A DNA stretch of 7,522 nucleotides from JBICHM01 sp043101835. Lineage in GTDB: Bacteria; Planctomycetota; Phycisphaerae; Phycisphaerales; UBA1924. The DNA is taken from the NCBI GenBank assembly GCA_043101835.1, contig JBICHM010000070.1, forward strand, positions 1 to 7,522, in the 5' to 3' direction. A program made the translations under genes and the position numbers. This document shows, in pieces, positions 5,574 through 7,522 of the stretch; within the stretch, counting starts at the first letter, position 1, and the number at the start of each line of letters is the position of its first letter. The notes beneath the pieces are model-generated. The model was not told the origin of the DNA. It saw only the letters and a list, made by a program, of their open reading frames with translations, and ran no database searches.

Positions 5574-6260
5574 GTGGAAGCCCTCCGCCAGCCAGTCTCG
5601 ATGGTCGATGACGCCGAGCACGCGGCCGTGCTGCTCGGCCACCCGATGCGCCTGCGCCTCCTCGGCGCGCTGGAGCAGCCCGATTCGGCCACCGGCCTCG
5701 CCCGGCGCCTCGACCTGCCGCGCCAGCAGGTGAACTACCACCTGCGCGAACTCGAGCGTGCCGGCTTCGTCGCCCTCGAACGCGAGCAGCGCAAGGGCAA
5801 CTGCGTGGAGCGGATCGTCCAGCGTTCCGCGGCCCACTACCTCGTCAGCCCGCTGGCCCTCGGCGACCTGGGCGACACCGCCGAGACCGACCCCGTCGCG
5901 ATGCGCGACCGCTTCAGTTGGGCCTATCTCGTGCGCGCCACCGGGCGCGTGCTGCGCGACCTGACCGTGCTGCGCAACCGCGCCGACAGCGTCGGCAGGC
6001 GCGTGCCGACCTTCACGCTCGAAACCGAGGCGCGAGTCGCCTCGCCCGATGCGCTCAACGCGATGACCACCGAGATCGCGCAGGCGATCGGCGAGATCGT
6101 CGCGCGCCATCACGACGAGACCGCGCCCCAGGGACGCCGTTTCCGGGTCGTCCTCGGGTCGTATCCAGCCATCACGAAGTCCGATGAGGACGCCGCCGCC
6201 GAGGTGCGCGAAGCGCACGGCGACACGAAGGGAGACAGCGATGACGACGGCGAAGACTGA
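5574..6260 (+). CDS. ArsR-family winged-helix transcriptional regulator
   Basis: A predicted DNA-binding repressor or activator of 228 residues. The winged helix spans about 15-85: helix GHPMRLRLLGALEQ, then GLARRLDLPRQQVNYHLREL with the recognition helix at about 49-60, then the wing near 66-82. The pattern fits HTH_20/ArsR proteins that accompany SRPBCC genes. The ELCVCDL metal motif is absent and the only cysteine is C77, so metal sensing is unlikely. A C-terminal domain (about 105-197) has no motif I recognise, and the tail (203-228) is very acidic. The start is a judgement: GTG at 5574 lies 6 bases after the -10, while ATG at 5601 also lacks a Shine-Dalgarno sequence; an ATG at 5505 is upstream of the promoter. 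The gene overlaps the SRPBCC gene by 20 bases. Confidence 0.87.
   Translation: MEALRQPVSMVDDAEHAAVLLGHPMRLRLLGALEQPDSATGLARRLDLPRQQVNYHLRELERAGFVALEREQRKGNCVERIVQRSAAHYLVSPLALGDLGDTAETDPVAMRDRFSWAYLVRATGRVLRDLTVLRNRADSVGRRVPTFTLETEARVASPDALNAMTTEIAQAIGEIVARHHDETAPQGRRFRVVLGSYPAITKSDEDAAAEVREAHGDTKGDSDDDGED
6231..6234 (+). promoter_or_regulatory. Ribosome binding site that fixes the SRPBCC start
   Basis: GGAG within AAGGGAG (6228-6234) lies 6 bases before the ATG at 6241. It supports this start over the in-frame ATG at 6184, and it lies inside the acidic-tail codons of the regulator. Confidence 0.75.
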
Positions 6261-7044
6261 ACAGACCACCGGCGCGCGCACGCTCGAGCGCAGCCTGAGC
6301 ATCAACGCGCCCATCGACGCGGTGTGGAAGGCGCTGACCGACGCCGAGGAGCTGATGAACTGGTTCCCGCCCGAGGCGACGGTTGAGCCCGGCCCCGGCG
6401 GGAAGATCTTCATGCGCTGGGGCGACTTCTGGCAGGGCGAGAGCGACATCGAGGTGTGGGAGCCCCCGCACCACCTGCGGACGAGCTTCGACGCCGGCGT
6501 CGCGCGCACCGCTGTGGACTACTACCTCGAGCGCGACGGAAACGCGACCACGCTGCGCCTCGTCCACTCCGGCTTCGGCAAGGGCGACGACTGGAACACC
6601 GCCTACGACGGCATCCGGCGTGGCTGGCGCGCCGAACTCTCCAGCCTGCGCAACTACCTGGAGAACCACCGGGGCCAAACGCGCGTGGTCGCCGGTGCAC
6701 GAGCAGCCTTCCCCGGGTCTGATGAAGCCGGCTGGGCAAAGCTTCGGGCGGCGCTCGACCTGCCGACGGATGTCGCGCCCGGCGACCGCCTTGATATCAC
6801 GATCGGCGACGATCGCGTGCAGGGGCGGGTCGTCTTGAGTGAAGCCCCCTGCCAGTTGTGCGCCATTGCCGACATCACCGGCGGCGTGACAACCCGGCAG
6901 GCGTATTTCCGCATCGAGCTCGACCGCTGCGCCGGCAGCCCCAATGCGCTGCTCTGGCTGGGCGCCTTCGATATCGACGGCGCCGAGGCAGAGCGGGTCG
7001 AAGCACGCTGGACGCAGTGGCTGGTTCGCGCGTTCGCGAACTGA
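6241..7044 (+). CDS. SRPBCC (START/AHSA1-like) domain protein with an extra C-terminal half
   Basis: A 267-residue cytoplasmic protein. Residues 13-143 form an AHSA1-like SRPBCC domain: LERSLSINAPIDAVWKAL at the start, the WFPPEATVEPGPGG loop, WEPPHHL, then TTLRLVHSGF and the long C-terminal helix ending in LRNYLENH. Such domains form a deep cavity for hydrophobic ligands or bind client proteins. Single-domain relatives are about 140-160 residues, so residues 151-267 are additional. That part ends with strands (AYFRIELD, ALLWLGAFDI) and a helix (EAERVEARWTQWLVRAF) that look like the tail of a second, diverged SRPBCC fold. The 20-base overlap with the ArsR-type gene and shared promoter point to one operon, an arrangement known for ArsR/SRPBCC pairs in many bacteria. 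Ligand and function are unknown. Confidence 0.88.
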   Translation: MTTAKTEQTTGARTLERSLSINAPIDAVWKALTDAEELMNWFPPEATVEPGPGGKIFMRWGDFWQGESDIEVWEPPHHLRTSFDAGVARTAVDYYLERDGNATTLRLVHSGFGKGDDWNTAYDGIRRGWRAELSSLRNYLENHRGQTRVVAGARAAFPGSDEAGWAKLRAALDLPTDVAPGDRLDITIGDDRVQGRVVLSEAPCQLCAIADITGGVTTRQAYFRIELDRCAGSPNALLWLGAFDIDGAEAERVEARWTQWLVRAFAN

Positions 7045-7064
7045 ACGGGTTCACTGGGTGACGC

Positions 7065-7093
7065 TTCGGAATCGTGCCGGGCGTCGGTATCAT
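7065..7093 (+). promoter_or_regulatory. Candidate promoter for the DUF1579 gene
   Basis: TATCAT at 7088-7093 matches 5/6 of the -10 consensus, with TTCGGA (3/6) 17 bases upstream at 7065-7070. Transcription would start near 7100 and give a leader of roughly 125 bases, longer than for the other genes here. Confidence 0.4.
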
Positions 7094-7100
7094 GTGCGTT

Positions 7101-7118
7101 GCCCGCGACCACGCGGGC
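7101..7118 (+). other. Strong hairpin between the SRPBCC and DUF1579 genes
   Basis: GCCCGCG (7101-7107), loop ACCA, CGCGGGC (7112-7118): a perfect 7-base GC stem. It could help end the upstream operon, but no U-tract follows on either strand. It could equally be a 5' stem-loop of the DUF1579 message, since the candidate start is near 7100. A 12-base palindrome GCGACGCGTCGC follows at 7127-7138. Confidence 0.45.
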
Positions 7119-7225
7119 CGACGGCGGCGACGCGTCGCTGATCAGTGCGTGCGGACGCGATCCCTGAGGTGGGGCGCGCACGCCGGGGGAGCGACGACAA
7201 CGAGGCCGCCACGAGGAGCATCATC

Positions 7226-7522
7226 ATGAAGCGATTCAGAATTCTGTGCGCGGGCGCCGCGCTCATCACCATCGGCGCGGGCGCCAGCGCATATGTCGCC
7301 AACGCCCAGCCCGAGGGCGAGGGCCCGGACATGGCCGAGATGATGGCCATGATGGCCGAGATGGGCGCGCCCGATGCGCACCACAAGGCCATGGAGCCGA
7401 TGGTCGGGACCTTCCAGGCCGATGGCACGTTCTACATGGGCCCGACCGCCGAGCAGTGGTCCGGCACGGCCTCGAACAGTTGGAAGCTCGGCGGCCGCTT
7501 CCTGCACGGCCACTTCGAGATC
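7226..7522 (+). CDS. Exported DUF1579 family protein (3' end beyond the window)
   Basis: The first 99 residues of a secreted or periplasmic protein; the gene runs off the right edge. The ATG has GAGGAG 7 bases upstream (7213-7218), a strong ribosome binding site. Residues 1-27 form a signal peptide (basic MKRFR, hydrophobic core, AYVANA then Q28). A Met/Glu-rich linker at 36-46 (MAEMMAMMAEM) precedes HHKAMEPMVGTFQADGTF at about 53-70, the typical opening of DUF1579: a His/Leu-type helix then 'VGTW'-like strand, followed by WSGTASNSWKLGGRFLHGHFEI. DUF1579 proteins are predicted beta-barrels of unknown function, plentiful in planctomycetes. Its separate ribosome binding site, the 181-base gap and a candidate promoter suggest it is not part of the regulator-SRPBCC operon. 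Confidence 0.88.
   Translation, partial: MKRFRILCAGAALITIGAGASAYVANAQPEGEGPDMAEMMAMMAEMGAPDAHHKAMEPMVGTFQADGTFYMGPTAEQWSGTASNSWKLGGRFLHGHFEI

Noticed and set aside
5184..6509. A 441-codon minus-strand frame across rlmE, the regulator and the SRPBCC gene
   Set aside because: It lies opposite three well-supported genes and crosses their boundaries and the promoter; no domain is visible.
7251..7363. Met-rich segment of the DUF1579 protein as a metal-binding motif
   Set aside because: Met/Glu-rich linkers after the signal peptide are, as far as I recall, common in planctomycete DUF1579 proteins; nothing here points specifically to copper or another metal.

Overview
The window is GC-rich bacterial chromosome with strongly GC-biased codon third positions. 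It most resembles a planctomycete of the Phycisphaerae. This rests on a secreted protein ending in two dockerin-type repeats with the 'DGADLGLL...AW' pattern common in that group, an exported DUF1579 protein with a Met-rich linker, and a 210-residue RlmE. The taxonomic call is inference, since there is no rRNA here.

Left part (1-3559, all minus strand): a sugar ABC importer read from right to left. It consists of a substrate-binding lipoprotein (RbsB-like), a two-domain ATPase (RbsA-like) and a permease (RbsC-like, cut by the window edge), joined by overlaps of 8 and 4 bases. A small cytoplasmic PAPS-type sulfotransferase lies 61 bases upstream of the binding protein on the same strand, and I see no promoter in that gap, so it may be the first gene of the same transcript.

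Middle (3560-4847): a 186-base divergent intergenic region with two inverted repeats, then a small secreted dockerin-repeat protein on the plus strand. Facing it on the minus strand is a tRNA-Ala(GGC) with a sigma-70-like promoter and a U-tract terminator.

Right part (4848-7522, plus strand): rlmE (23S rRNA 2'-O-methyltransferase); then an ArsR-type winged-helix regulator and an SRPBCC/AHSA1 protein overlapping by 20 bases, behind a clear TTGACA-N17-GATAGT promoter; then the start of an exported DUF1579 protein. Both rlmE and the regulator have a -10-like element 6-7 bases before the start codon and no Shine-Dalgarno sequence, so both mRNAs may be leaderless.

Nothing here is convincing as a wholly new defence or mobile system. 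There are no insertion sequences, CRISPR arrays, phage genes or toxin pairs. The points worth following are the possible leaderless starts, the inverted repeats between the divergent genes, the sulfotransferase beside the sugar importer, and the two-part SRPBCC protein paired with its regulator.
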